Shown: in pieces, positions 25,141 through 37,784 of the stretch
Layout of the letters: every line of letters starts with the position of its first letter
Numbering within the stretch: the stretch's first letter is position 1
Source of the DNA: Bugula neritina
Taxonomy: Eukaryota > Bryozoa > Gymnolaemata > Cheilostomatida > Bugulidae
Length of the DNA: 64,000 bases
NCBI GenBank assembly: GCA_964035545.1
Contig: OZ037767.1
Span: 15,253,998-15,317,997, forward strand
Reading direction: 5' to 3'
Notes under the pieces: generated by a model
Databases searched by the model: none
What the model saw: the letters and a program-made list of their open reading frames with translations, nothing else
What the model was told of the DNA's origin: nothing
Position numbers and translations under genes: made by a program

Positions 25141-25200
25141 TATTTATAATGATATAAAGCCAAAACTCATTATTTATAATGATATAAAGCCAAAACTCAT
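25141..25200 (+). repeat. 30 bp direct repeat, two units (copy 1)
   Basis: TATTTATAATGATATAAAGC plus CAAAACTCAT occurs twice in perfect tandem; copy 2 has three units. Confidence 0.95.
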
Positions 25201-25561
25201 TTTTTCATGAAATTATCTAACCATTCCTGACAAAGAATAGAGATAATAACTCCAAAGTTGGTCAGTTGAAACCACAGCAATAATACTTTAATCTTTATAA
25301 TTGTCAGGTTTAATTTTATACCAAGCCCCAATAAGTACATATCACTATGACAACACAGCCTAAGCACCTCCAATGCAAGAAATTTAGTATTGTGGTGCTA
25401 CAAATCCTCCAGTTACAAATGAGTAGAGCTTTCATGATTATTGGTCTACCGTAATGTTTATTTAGTTTTAAGGACTAGCATAGATGCTATTATATGTGGG
25501 AGGTATTTGAAAAGCTTCCAACTCCATCTTCAACTATGGGCTATTATAAATATGCCGATAA

Positions 25562-25715
25562 ACGAGATACTACACTCAGACTGCCCTGTTATAGTACTGT
25601 GATTGGCTACTGCAAAATTTTTGCCAATAGACAACATTTAATTATGATGTAATGTATCTCGTATTGGTACATAAGTGTTATGTCTGAGGACGAGATACTG
25701 TGAAATTATGCCCTG
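25562..25715. repeat. right end of the hAT-like element with a duplicated terminus and subterminal motifs
   Basis: ACGAGATACT occurs at 25562 and 25690, each followed 11-15 bases later by a GCCCTG (25583-25588 and 25710-25715). An inverted TATCTCGT is at 25655-25662. The left end has AGTATCTCGT at 5358-5367. The internal GCCCTG looks like a second, inboard copy of the element terminus. These recurring motifs are candidate transposase-binding sites. Confidence 0.55.
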
Positions 25716-25923
25716 CATCTAGTAGACATTTGATGATGTCAGTATGTCCTCCGCATGCTGCCCTGTGTATTGCATCACACTCCTCACATAATAGTCTATA
25801 TCTCTCTTCTAATGATATGAAAGGAAGGCACTTCTTCAGCTCAATCAGAATATTTCCCTCTTTATCTCCACCTCTAATACTAGTGAGTATTTGAGTAAAC
25901 TTTAGCACTTCATTCTGATTCAT
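25678..25923 (-). pseudogene. truncated, chimeric 5' copy of the ankyrin gene
   Basis: From the ATG at 25923 this reads the same ~69 N-terminal residues as the ankyrin gene, including most of ankyrin repeat 1 (IHRAACGGHTDIIKCLLD). At 25715 it runs into the terminus of the hAT-like element and ends after a further ~13 unrelated residues (AGHNFTVSRPQT type). The promoter-proximal DNA upstream of the ATG is duplicated as well, so this fragment could still be transcribed. It lacks the rest of the ankyrin array and all later exons. Confidence 0.85.
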
Positions 25924-26739
25924 CTCAACTGACCTTTTAGTAAAAACTCTCCATCTTTAGCAGCTCTTCAAATAGACTAATATTAATAATAATATGCTAG
26001 ACTAGAAAACTCCACGATACACAATGACAATGTCTATCCTCAGACTATATATAATATTATTACTAAATTATAACTTATTTTTTCATTTTAAGCTCTAAAC
26101 TTTCACACGTGTATAACAGTAGTCGTTAACTTTCTGTAAATTACTAACCAGAATCTTCTCAATATGGCGTGCCTACTTGTGTAGCGCTTATCTATCAACT
26201 ATAACTATAACTAGCCTGTACAATATGCAGTTCCGTAGTACAGGGAATTCACGACGAAATAGATGGGAAATTCCATTCACTCCCATTACTCATTTTAAAT
26301 CGGCCTGTCAACAAACAATTGCGTTAGGTAACGCGTCAAAGTGGAGAATACTCATAGAAACTATTATAATTAATAGAATAAGACAACACAACTCATATTA
26401 CTCAGCCTGTAGCATTCTGTAAATAATACGGCCTGACGCATCCGATGTACTAACTACCAGGCAGTGGTTGTAGACAGTCATGCTATACAAAATTATAACA
26501 TGATTACATAAGCTGTTCATAATATTATAATATTTGGAGTAATATAAACTTTCAACTTCTTATATCTGAACTTTTGTACCATAAATGTAATTCTACATAA
26601 AATTAGGCTTAAGTGTTATAAAAATCCAATTGAAGTCAGTTATTGTCTTGACGCTAAATAAAAAGCAATAATTAATGGAAGACTTATAGAATGTTTACAG
26701 CCTTATGTTATTTGTACTATTGTGATATTTATGTTTCAG

Positions 26740-26914
26740 ACTATTATATAATATATGGTGCAAATGTTAATCGGTAATTTAATTTTGCAAATGCGAGCAA
26801 ACAAGCATGTGTAAGAGTAGTTTTCTCTCAAATCTACTCTTACACATGCTTGTTTGCTCGCATTTGCAAAATTATATTACAGATTAACATTCGCATCATA
26901 TATTATATAATAGT
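26740..26914. repeat. long inverted repeat (hairpin), copy 2
   Basis: Exact counterpart of the hairpin at 4791-4965 in the second duplication copy, with the same arms and loop and no difference seen by eye. Confidence 0.85.
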
Positions 26915-27053
26915 TTTGCGGTGGCTTATAATATGTTAGCTTCATTCAAAATATCTGGCAAAAAGTTTACCATGAGCTAAATGATATGATCTCTAATGAT
27001 CATCATAATTTTAACTCAATATATATTTATAAAATAATTGCTTCCAATAAAAA

Positions 27054-27231
27054 ATGAAAACTTCCATATGCATAAAACACTTGCATGACATAAAAGATGA
27101 AATGAAATACCCGGCTAAGCTAAGCACAGACACCACGATGTTTGTGGGAGCTCTGCATGGCATGCTGAACCCGGAAGGCTTAGCCTGTGTTATGGAAGAA
27201 CTGTTTGGCCCAGTCATCTATGCCAGCATTG
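27054..27231 (+). pseudogene. CPEB1: CPEB1-like gene, first half of the RRM2 exon (copy 2)
   Basis: Second copy of the half exon, identical at the protein level to 5105-5282. It is again cut by the hAT-like element after the 8 bp CAGCATTG (27224-27231). This copy sits in the unit that still has the matching right-hand target duplication at 47728-47735. With the ~20.5 kb between removed, the reading frame passes without a gap into the second half of the exon. Confidence 0.85.
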
Positions 27232-30200
27232 CAGTATATATTTTCCTAGAATGTTGTTTAGAGACATAAAAAAACTGCCTATGCACAACATACTTTGCAT
27301 CTGTTTAGTATCTCGTAATTAAACATAAAAAAATCAAAGCCAATTATAAGGCAAAAGACCATAATACTGTACTATCATTGGATAGTTCTTCATCAATAAA
27401 CAGGTAGTCGCCAGTGGTGGATATGAACCCCTCCTAGATGTTTCTCGTACTTCTTCCTCAAAAAACATTTTCATTAAGCCAAAAAGAAATAACAATACAC
27501 CTTTTTAGTTGACAGTTTTTAATTTCTGACTGATATTTCACCTTATTTCCAATTATAATTAACTTTTAACCGGCACTTTTCTTTGTAGTAATTCCTACCC
27601 TTTAGACTGTGTACTTTGAAATGAGTCTGTTTTACTCGTTACATAAAGTATAGTTGCACTGGCTACAGGTTGACACAAAAGCAAGCCTATCTTGATAAAA
27701 TCATGCGCAAATGTAGAAACTACCGAGGAGTTTGTTCCTCATAATTAGAAATTGACAAATTATTTTTAATCCGTTTAAAAGCATCTGGTTAGGGAAGCAT
27801 ATGCCGTGTTCAATTTGTTATTCTAGCATTAACAATAACAGAATGCAATAATTATAAGTTTATGAAAGTAATTTGTTTTCTTTCTAATTACAAATATAAT
27901 ATTTTAGTATATATTGTAAATTTATAAGGCTTGCATTAGGAATAACGCAGCTAAAACATCATTTTCCTTAAAGTCTAAAAATATATAAGTATAACATAAT
28001 ACACTATGCCAATAAACTTATTAAAGTACCAAGCAAGCTTAGCTAGTTTAAAAAAAATTACACTAGGTAAATTCCCATTATTTATAGAATGCTTGCTGAT
28101 ATTAGCTTTTGATGTAATTAAAGTAAATTATTATTTATCTTTCTATAAGCTAAGGATTTCTTGCCGTAAGTTTTGCTTTTATGCATGGAGAAATGTCGTA
28201 ACAAACGAGTTAAATTTTTATAGCACATAAAAATGTAATCTATAAGACGAAGATATTTAAACTTAGCCATTAACTCATTTTAATTAGCAATGTAGCCTAA
28301 ATCTAATACAATACAAAATATATACCAGTATATATAATATATTTTTACCATGCTGTTAATTACAGTATTTGTAAAACAAATTTTATGCTCATTAATTAAA
28401 TGCAACAAATATTTATAAAATACTAATAATGTTGAATAAATAAATTCAATAATTCCTTTTCTATTTAAATGGCTGCATAATTTCTTGCAAGGTTGTATAA
28501 AGGAGTTGTGGCCTACAACTTATTATGTGTTCAATTGCCACATATATCTTAGGAAGAAGAAAACTCCCCAAAAATTCTTGGTTTGAAAATTCTAGTATAA
28601 TTAAAATCACTTAATATATGTCTTTGAAATGCATTTTGCCACTCTGCAAAATTGCAGGAACAAATATTGCATGAAGTAATAAATGATTTATGAAGTAATT
28701 AACAAACCAATGTAAAAACTGTTGTTGTATATAGAACACAACATTTTGATTTTCTTCAATTTCCACATCAAATCTATATATTCAATTATATCTAACCAAT
28801 GCTAATAAACTAAACATGCATGCATACAAATATTTGCATCATATGCAAGTAATATTAGCTAATTAGCAACTACAGCATTTTTTTCATTATCTTTATTGCT
28901 TGCATAATTATGTCTAAGTATTATTAAAATAAGGTTTTTATTTGCAACTTTGCACCACAAATTACATATAATCTAAAAACTTGAGTTGTGACATAGGGCT
29001 ACCTATACACAAATAGACCTTCATAAAACTCTCAATGATTTTATTCAACTCATGTATGCAAAAGTTTTACTTTAAAACAATTCTTCTAAATCACCCTAGA
29101 GCAGGAAATTATTACAAAAACAGCTTCTCATATATAATCTTTCCCCAGATTAATTTTTTTTCCTGTATTTAAACTAACTTAGCAAGTGAAGATTGTGATA
29201 TCACTCAGGTATAAATCACATATATATTATTCATAGCTGTAATACTTTAGCAATGAATAGATCATGTTTAATTTCCACTGTACCTATAGCAGTTTTTCAG
29301 AATTATAGAGCTATGTATATCGTGAAATTGGAATAGCCTAATAGTTTTACATGTGTTTATAGCTAGACAAATTAACTTAAGAGGCTTACAATAATTAAAT
29401 GATATTTGCATTCTTTTGAAGGTTATGGCGAAGCTACTGCAAAACTGGCCATTAGTTTAGCATAATATGCAATGCCACGCAAAAGCATGCCAAACAAGCA
29501 ATGTTTATTTACCTTACCAGTGCAATTTTATCACCTTAAACACAAAAGCAAGTATAAAATACACATCCATATTAGATTAACTGACAAGTTAAAAAAAGAC
29601 AACATATTTTCATGAGCTGGTTCTGTTTGCACAAGTACAATTTAGACCAGCTTATTATTTAGATTGCCACAAAAATATGACATAAAATATGTCTTTAATC
29701 ATTATTTTGATATTCACTGGTTGAAGATATTTTTTATATCCTAATATGTAAATATTGTACATAAATCTTAAGAATTAACTAGGTGAATAAGGAAAACTGC
29801 TAATTTTATGAAACTGTTATGTTAATAAAGACAATGGCTATCAACAAATCCCACCAGACCACAAACTAATTGTAAATACTAAAGCAATTATATAGTGCTA
29901 TATATTGATCTAGCCTAATCAATACACCACAAAGATGTATTATGACATACCACATTTTAAGTACTGGGTTACCATTTATTTTAATGGGTATTTGTTTAAA
30001 CTGTTATATACAGCTTTTTGCACTACTAATATACAAGCCAGTTGTTATTCTGTCACTTTTTATCTACATCTCTTTTTAATGCCAGTTACTTGTTAGCTTC
30101 AGTACAAACAGCTAAACATTCTACTCTACAGCCAATCTTACTGTTAACTCTTGTTTAACAATATTACAAGAATCTAAAAATTTGAGTGTGTTTTAAGTAT

Positions 30201-32341
30201 AATATTCTATCATTATAACTTTTAAATGAAACAATAATATGATAAATGCATTATAACTTTCTGAAAAGTTTGTTTGCAAAGTATATGTTTTTCGAAAATA
30301 GTTTTACAAAATTTGCTAGGAGCATTATATTTATTTCTATCTAAAATAATTTTGTTTGAACTGCTGTGTTTGTAATCATGTAATCAGAAGTAAAGCATCA
30401 GTAAAATGAGTATAAGTAGAAGCTTGACAGCTACATTAGGCATTGCTACATAGTACATAAATACATGGCCGTATTAAATACTTAGCTGCATTCACAGATA
30501 AATGCATGGCTTGGAATTACAATACCATGAATACATTATTTATTTAGCTGGGTAACTATACAATTATGCCAAAGTGAAAAGCCTTTGGTTATTAATGCCT
30601 GAAACGTCTAACAATCTACTTGGGAGACCACCTTGTTGTTACAGAGTGAATGAGTTATTTGTTTGGCATTTGGATGATGGCACAAAGAAAGGCTATTTGG
30701 TTTGTTACTTGAGACTAGTAGCAAACTGCTACAGTCATAGCATCTTAGAAGATTTTGCATCACTTGCTAGAATTGTACATTATTTTAATGTAGCTATTGA
30801 AATTAATATCTCACTGAAAACAGAGTATTGCAAAATCTTAAGCTGTACATAATTATATTATGCATCAAAAAGTACTTCTGCTATTTGACTATCCCAGGTT
30901 TATTTTAAACTAGCACTGCCAAAGTACCTTGACTCTAATACAGTGTTTACTAGCTAATTTTGTTCTTCTCAATAGTGAAATAGATCTATTGCAAGAAATT
31001 AATGACTAGATATAACAATAATGATTTTTAGGCAAGACTTTCGCATCTATATTGCTCATCTGCTAGCTTGAAATACCCCTCTCCTTGGACTAATCTCAGG
31101 CTTTTCATTGTTGTTTAAACAGTTTTCAAACTCCTATTTCAATAAATCATTACCAACACTGCCTGCATGTATTAATATTCATTAGTGCCATCAATGCACT
31201 GTGGAGACAGCACCTGATGTTCTGTATATTACATTATAGTACAGAGATACTAAATCCAAAACATCTAAAATAATTGATGCTTCTACCAGATTTTTAGCAC
31301 ACCTATAATATGTATTCCTGTAGTAAATATTAATAAGATGTTTTAACTGATAGTTTTTATGCCATTATAATAGTTTGATACTATAACTACAACTTGAAAC
31401 TCTTTAACCAGCACATTGGTTAGTAATATTGCTTCTTGATATTTAATTGCTGGTTCACAAACTATCAATAATAGGGATGCATATCAAAACTTGACTGCAA
31501 TCATAATATGATTTTAATGCTAGGTAATGACTAAGCATGTCTGGCTGATATGAGGTGACTATTTTGTACACTGTTTAACAACATCAGTTTTTTGGGTTCA
31601 TTTAAAGCATCTGCAAATCTGTATTATACATAATTACTGTTAGGGCCAATAAATTAAATTGTTAACCCTGAAATGCTTTTTACACTGTAATACTAAGTAG
31701 TAAAAGACATGTATATATGTATATAAACTGATTGTAATTTATACATAACATTGTACATTTAAAAAAAAATCACAAAATACATAATTTATTAGCTAAATTT
31801 CAAGGCGTTTTGTAGGTAGTGGGTTAATGTCAATAAAGTAGAATCCGGGAAGTTGAGTAGCTTTATTCAAGAGGAAGGCTCTCCAACAGTTCTACCAAAG
31901 CCTAAATAACATGTATAAAATAAAGGTTATATGTACAATTTTTTTTCCAAAACAGCCTGCAACTGTTTTGCTATTGCATATGCCCTATGCCATTCATCAA
32001 GTGGAACAATTTTAACCAGGATATCTAGAAAAGTTGACACAAGGGCTTTATAAACTATGTAACAGTAAAACTGTGAGTAGAAATTAATTGACACTAATGA
32101 ATAATGCTTTAGGTGCTGGCAACAACCATAAAAGAAAAGTTATATAACAAACAAATAGAAAAAGCACTAAACAAATCAACAGCATTATATACAATTGGGG
32201 CACATACATGAAAACAGCAGCTAGTGTCATTTTCTTAAGACAGCACTATTTTAGGTGTAAATTTAAGAAGTATTAGAAAATGCAGAAATTTACTGCAATT
32301 GGTTCATTTTATTTAAGTTAGTACATACTGAAGATCTCAAG

Positions 32342-32637
32342 TTTTTGCTAATGAACATGAGTTTTGGCCCGAAACTAAAAAAATATCAATAAATACACCT
32401 AAATAATCAAGGCTCTTTTTAATTTTCTTTGATTTCCTATGCTTTTTTCTAATTACAGCAACTTCTGACTGCGGATCGCCACGGTTAGTTTGTAACAGTA
32501 GGCAATCCAAATGAAATGAATAAATAGGAAAAAACATGAGAAATCATGCAAAATTAAGAAGAACCTTGATTATTTAGGTGTATTTCTTGATGTCTCACTA
32601 ATTTTAAGCAAAAAGCATTGTTCATTAGCAGCTAAAT
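32342..32637. repeat. imperfect inverted repeat (foldback), copy 2
   Basis: Counterpart of 10333-10628 in the second duplication copy, with a few substitutions in arms and spacer. Confidence 0.65.
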
Positions 32638-34785
32638 TGTAAAAATGGCTAAAAACTGCAGATTTCCAGTGTGTACTAAATTAAATAAAAGGACTCAATC
32701 ACCTTTGCAACATAATTCAATAATTGCATGGTCAAGCAGAATAAACTACAATTAACAGCAACAACAGTGTAATAGTTGCGTAGAAAAGTTGTACTGCAAA
32801 AAACTAAAAGAATGCAAAATCTATAAATGTGTGCTACTAAGTAAATGCTGAACAGACATCATGAAATAGTGTACGAAATACAAACTATTAAACTTACCTG
32901 TTGATCTAATGCAGCCAAAACCTTAAGCTTAGAGTAGTGGAATGGTGCTGTTCGATGTTGATATGCTACAAGTAGCTAAGATGACTCAAATTCTTGCCTT
33001 TAGGAGTAAGAGGCCTCAGCTCAGTTTCAACAAAACTTCTAATAATCTCAACGGATGCGCTCAATTAGGAGCCACAACAAAGCACACCCATGTCATTTTA
33101 CTAAACTCTAAAAAATGAACGGAAATAAAACTGTTAGAGAGTAAACAGAGAAACATATAGTGATGGGGGAAAAACCTGTCAGCAAAGGTTATATACACTC
33201 ATAGTCATAATACGGAGAAAAAGATAATGAATAACAAGCTATTCAAGATTACACAAGAAACCAAACAAATTTCTTTGACTAAAAAATATAATTAAATACT
33301 ATATTACTTGGCAAAAAATATTTGTTTTGAACACCGTATTATTGGGAAGAATTGCCAGTGTCTTAAATTTTGAGATTAAAGTTTCTGCCTTATAGCGGAA
33401 ATAGAGAGGCAATCAATAGCGTACAAAACATGTTTTCAGTCATTGGCTGTTGACTAAATTGACAAAGTTAAAGAAAGCTTCCATATCATTATTTATTTTG
33501 TTCTCAAGTGTGTGGTTACAGTTTCATGAGTCAGAAATATAATTATTTGAGATATGAAATCAAATGTAGTCAAAAGAGTGTCATACAATTTAAAATGTAG
33601 TAATAGAGCTTTGACAATAATTTCTTCTGCTAAGTAAAACAGGTACCATTATGTGCTACTTATCTTTTAGAGATGAACATCAAGGATGTTGAAAACAAAA
33701 TAGTTGTAAATTACAGCAAATACCTTTCTACTTACCTAACCAGAGAAAAAAAGTTTTCAGCCTTGCATGCACTCAGCTGGTTTTCAATGTTTGGACCAGT
33801 GACATCTTTATAACTGATAGCAGCATTATGTGATAGCTTTAGGAATTGTTACCTTAAATCTAAATTATATAGAACAAGAAATGCAAAAATATGGCATTAG
33901 TACTCATTGCACAATACACATTTGCTAGAGTAGCTAATCTAGCATCACATTAATTTAAGAAAGACAAAATTTTATTACTGTTCACAATTAATGATGAATA
34001 TTAAAATTTGAATAATTAGACAAATTAACAATGATATTGATGTTAGTTCAAACATTACTAATGGTAAACACCAAAATACTAATAGGAATAGTCATGTTAA
34101 CATCAATTAGAAAAGTAAAGATAATTTGAAAATGAGACAGTTTATAGGTCTAACTCTTATAGTTGACAAGCAATTACAGGGCAGTCATATTGATGTACCC
34201 TCAAAATGTAGCACTTTAAAAATATTAAAAAGACAGCACATATAAGAACATAATCTTAAAAATAGGCATATGTGACACCTATATTTTGATTAACAAAGAA
34301 ATCTTCTTTACTTTATTAATCTAGCTCATATAATGGTATTCTGTCTTAGTATGTTATTTTAATACTTGAAATCTAATCAGCTACAGAAAAGTACTTCAAT
34401 TCAAAGGCCTTCATAATTATTCTTTAGTTTGCTATTTAAATAGACAGTAAGGTTGATGAATAAAATAAAAGTTAGTAAAGTAAAAACTAAATAAATTGAG
34501 AATAATATCTCCACTCTAAGGTTATAATCATTATAAATTGATATTTTAATACTCCTGTTATCCTTAGGTATAGTTGTTAGCAATTCAACTATGAGCTCGA
34601 AGCCAAATGTCAGTATCAGCATCCCCATTACATTGACTAAGACTGACTTTATAACCCTCAAGCTGTGGCACTCAATTTATATAAGTAGTAACTAATAACA
34701 AATATAAAATTATTTATTTGCTACTGATAGTGATAATAACAATAATTAAAAATAATAATATGATCAATTAAAATAGAACTAATAA

Positions 34786-37735
34786 AGCCAACGACGTTAA
34801 TGGTATGTCTAACTAAACATGGCATGTCTCGTCTGGCAGTGGGTATGTGGAGGACCAGGCAACCTACGGCCGTCAACCCGTTACTGGCACAACTAGAAGA
34901 AGATACTCAAGAGAAGACAACAAAGTTGTCATGAAATGCTGCTTCAAAAGTACACCCAAATTGAGAGGTTATAGAAAAACAATGTATGAGCTCTGTAGAC
35001 CCGGATCAAAGAATTATTTAAAAAGAATGTGCAAACGCTGGAAAACAGAGGAGAGTTTAACATCAGCGAATAGAGACTAGCGGATTAAGCAAGAACTATG
35101 AAGAAACACAAGCATTTTATGGAAGAAGAACTCCATAAGATTGAAGAAGGAACCTTGCAAGAACTAGGCACATCAATTGGTGAAGAAGATAATGAAGAGC
35201 TAAATTTGCAAATAGAGGATGTTATAGTACAACATGAGATAGCATATAAATCAGCCATGAGAATTTTAAGAGTACCTAGTTCAGAGGTAGAAAAAGTGTT
35301 ATAGTAGAAAAATTATAAATGAGCATAACAAACTATCTAATGATCGACCAACACTAAGAGCCCTTAGGCACATTGAGAGGGTCAAATTACTACAGGCAGT
35401 AAAACAGATTAATGATGTGCTAAACTGTGTTGAGATTATTAATACCATTGAGCTTAATAACACCACCATGGCTTGTGCGAAAAATAGTAACAGAACAAGT
35501 GTGTAACAAAAAGGAAAAAGAAAAACTGACAATGTACAAGTATGGAAAATACGACTGCAGAAGAAATAAAAAAAAATTAGATCAGACTTAAGTAAAATAG
35601 CAGAGTGAAAAAGTAGAGCTTACAATGATTCATTGAGAAGAATGGTTGAAGAAAAATATAGGATAAAAAACAAAGAGTGTGGTGAAGTGATTGAAAAACT
35701 GAAGCAAAACCTGAGAGCTGTAAGCCAGAAGATAAACAGATATACATAATGAGTTGATCAATATAATCAGAACACAATGTTTACAATGATAAGCGCTTTT
35801 ATCAAGAATTACGAGGAAATGAATGTACATCTAAAGAGGCACTTGACAAGGAAATCAAAAGCATTCTGATAAAATATATGGGGTCAGCCAACTAAAAATA
35901 ATACCAATGCAGAATGACTAAATAAAGTTAGCAACAAATTGGAGCATATGTAAAGACAAGGAAATTAGATCTTAAAAACGATGCAAACAACTGGAATAGC
36001 AATTAATGTCATAAGGTTGATAAGAAAAAGCATGAAATCTGGAAAACACAACTGAAATACCTGGAAGAAAAGATAGGAGAAATAAAGATCAAACTAAGAA
36101 TTTTCCGAGGAGACTCTTTATCTTTATCCCTTTTCTCCAACTACCGATTCGCATGACAGAAGCGGCTCAATGATGCAAATTTCGACGAGACAGAAAACAA
36201 ACCATCTCCTATATGTGGATGACCTGAAGGTAAATAGGAAATCAAAGTCAGAACTGGAAGCTTTGGTAAACACTGCCGGGATCTTCACAAGGAATATAGA
36301 AATGAAATTTGGATTAAAAAATGTGCCACACTGGTTATGAGAAAGGGAAAGAAAATCAAGGACACAGGAATCAGTTTGCCTGATGAACGGGTAATCAAAG
36401 ATCTGGGTGAGAAGCCGTATAAATATCTAGAAGTTCTTGAGATTGATAGAATACAAATATATGAAATGAAAAATAAGATCAAGGAGTACTACAAACAAAT
36501 AAGAAAGGTTTTGGATTCAAAACTGAATGGTGAGAACACAATCAAAGCAATAAACACATGGGCAGTAACAGCAGTGCATTACACAGCTAGAATACTTGAC
36601 TGAACTGTTTCATGAGCTAAAAAATATGGACTGAAAGACAAGGAAGCTAATGACAACAAACCGTGCACCCTATCCGAGAGCAGATGTAGGCAGGCTGTAT
36701 TTTAGCAGAAGGGAAGGCGGTAGAAGAATGTTGTCAACTGAAAAATGCATAAAGATTGAAAACTGCAGCATGTCAGACTACATAAATATAACATAGACTG
36801 ATAGAAACACCACACTGAATACCTTTCTAAAAGACAAAACAGCGGTAGAACTAAATAATGATAAAGTGATAGAAAGAATTGATGAGTGTAAAGAAAAAGC
36901 TTCACGTGGTCAATACATCAAAATGGTGGAAGACATGAAAGCATTTTCCTGGAACTGGTTGAAGTATGGTTGGCTGAAAAAGGAAACAGAAGGACTGCTG
37001 ACAGCTGCGCAAGATCAACTATTCATTACTAGAAATTATAAAGTGGCTATGGTGAGAGAACAGGGTAGCAAGAAGTGTGGAATGTGTAACGCAAGAGACA
37101 AAACTTCGATGCACGTATTGAGTGAGTTTGAGAAGGTAGCAGAAGGAGAATATAAGAAAAAACACAACCTTTTGGCATTGATAATTTCAATAGTAGTTGT
37201 GTGAACTTCGTGGGTTTCAGAAAAGTAAGAATTGGTACGGCCATCAAGCAGAATCAGTACTGGAAAATGATAATGTAAAAACCTTGTAAGATTTTAACAT
37301 ACACACTGACGTAGTCATCAAAGTTAGGAGACCCGATATATTAGTAGTTGACAAGCATAATGCTGAAACAACGATAATTGATATCACAGTCCCTGTTAAC
37401 TACAGAGTAAAAGAAAAAAAATTCGAAAAGTTAGGAAAATATCAGAATTTAGCACTAGAATAAACCCGCCTTTGGAAAACATCAAAAAAGTCATCCCGTT
37501 GTAACTGGAGCCTTTGGAGCTTTATACAAGATTGTAGACTGGCTGACACTACTTGGAGTAGCTGAAAACAAATGCTCATTAATTCAGCAGACACCCTTAC
37601 TAGGATCAGGATAAGCTCACATCCTGAGGAAAGTTCTATCCATTTCAGCCTAGTATAACTAGGCCAATGGTAAAAGGTTACACCAGCTAAAAAACTACGG
37701 TCAATCAACAATAATAATAATATACAACTATATTA
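34786..37735 (+). mobile_element. decayed non-LTR retrotransposon, copy 2
   Basis: Duplicate of the LINE at 12779-15716 with the same order of fragments. Here the C-terminal segment is open over 112 codons (36866-37204) because copy 1 lacks one A at ~14888. Conversely, the second N-terminal fragment is shortened by a 1 bp insertion at ~35303. The tail differs: (AAT)n is interrupted by ATACAACTATATT. Each copy thus has private lesions on top of shared ones, so both were already dead when duplicated. Confidence 0.8.
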
Positions 37736-37784
37736 GTGCAGTTGGTTCTATTATTAGATTAGCATATCGATTATGACTTTTCGA

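Larger units (their letters stand above)
3767..25715. repeat. segmental tandem duplication, copy 1 (21,949 bp)
   Basis: The segment starting CATCTAGTAGAC reappears at 25716 and continues colinearly to 47727. Copy 1 contains the first ankyrin repeat and 5' end of the ankyrin gene, the half exon of the CPEB1-like gene, and the whole hAT-like element. Its left edge is inside ankyrin unit 1. Its right edge is the terminal GCCCTG of the element. Offsets between copies change from 21,949 to about 22,009 and back to about 22,002 through many small indels. Confidence 0.95.
5283..25715. mobile_element. giant hAT-like TIR element, copy 1 (20.4 kb)
   Basis: The left end begins CAGTATATATTTTCC. The right end read in reverse begins CAGGGCATAATTTCAC. 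Aligned without gaps, 26 of the first 41 positions agree, including AGACATAA at positions 31-38. On the left it abuts the 8 bp CAGCATTG of the CPEB exon. On the right, in this copy, it abuts ankyrin DNA. An 8 bp target duplication and CAG ends are hAT-superfamily traits. Subterminal AGTATCTCGT motifs occur near both ends. No transposase was recognised inside, so it would be non-autonomous, a composite with nested insertions, or a macrotransposon. Confidence 0.7.

Noticed and set aside
5283-25715. An ordinary long intron of the CPEB gene instead of an insertion
   Set aside because: The 8 bp CAGCATTG is repeated at both borders, the codons are continuous only after removing one copy, and GT/AG splicing at the borders shifts the frame.
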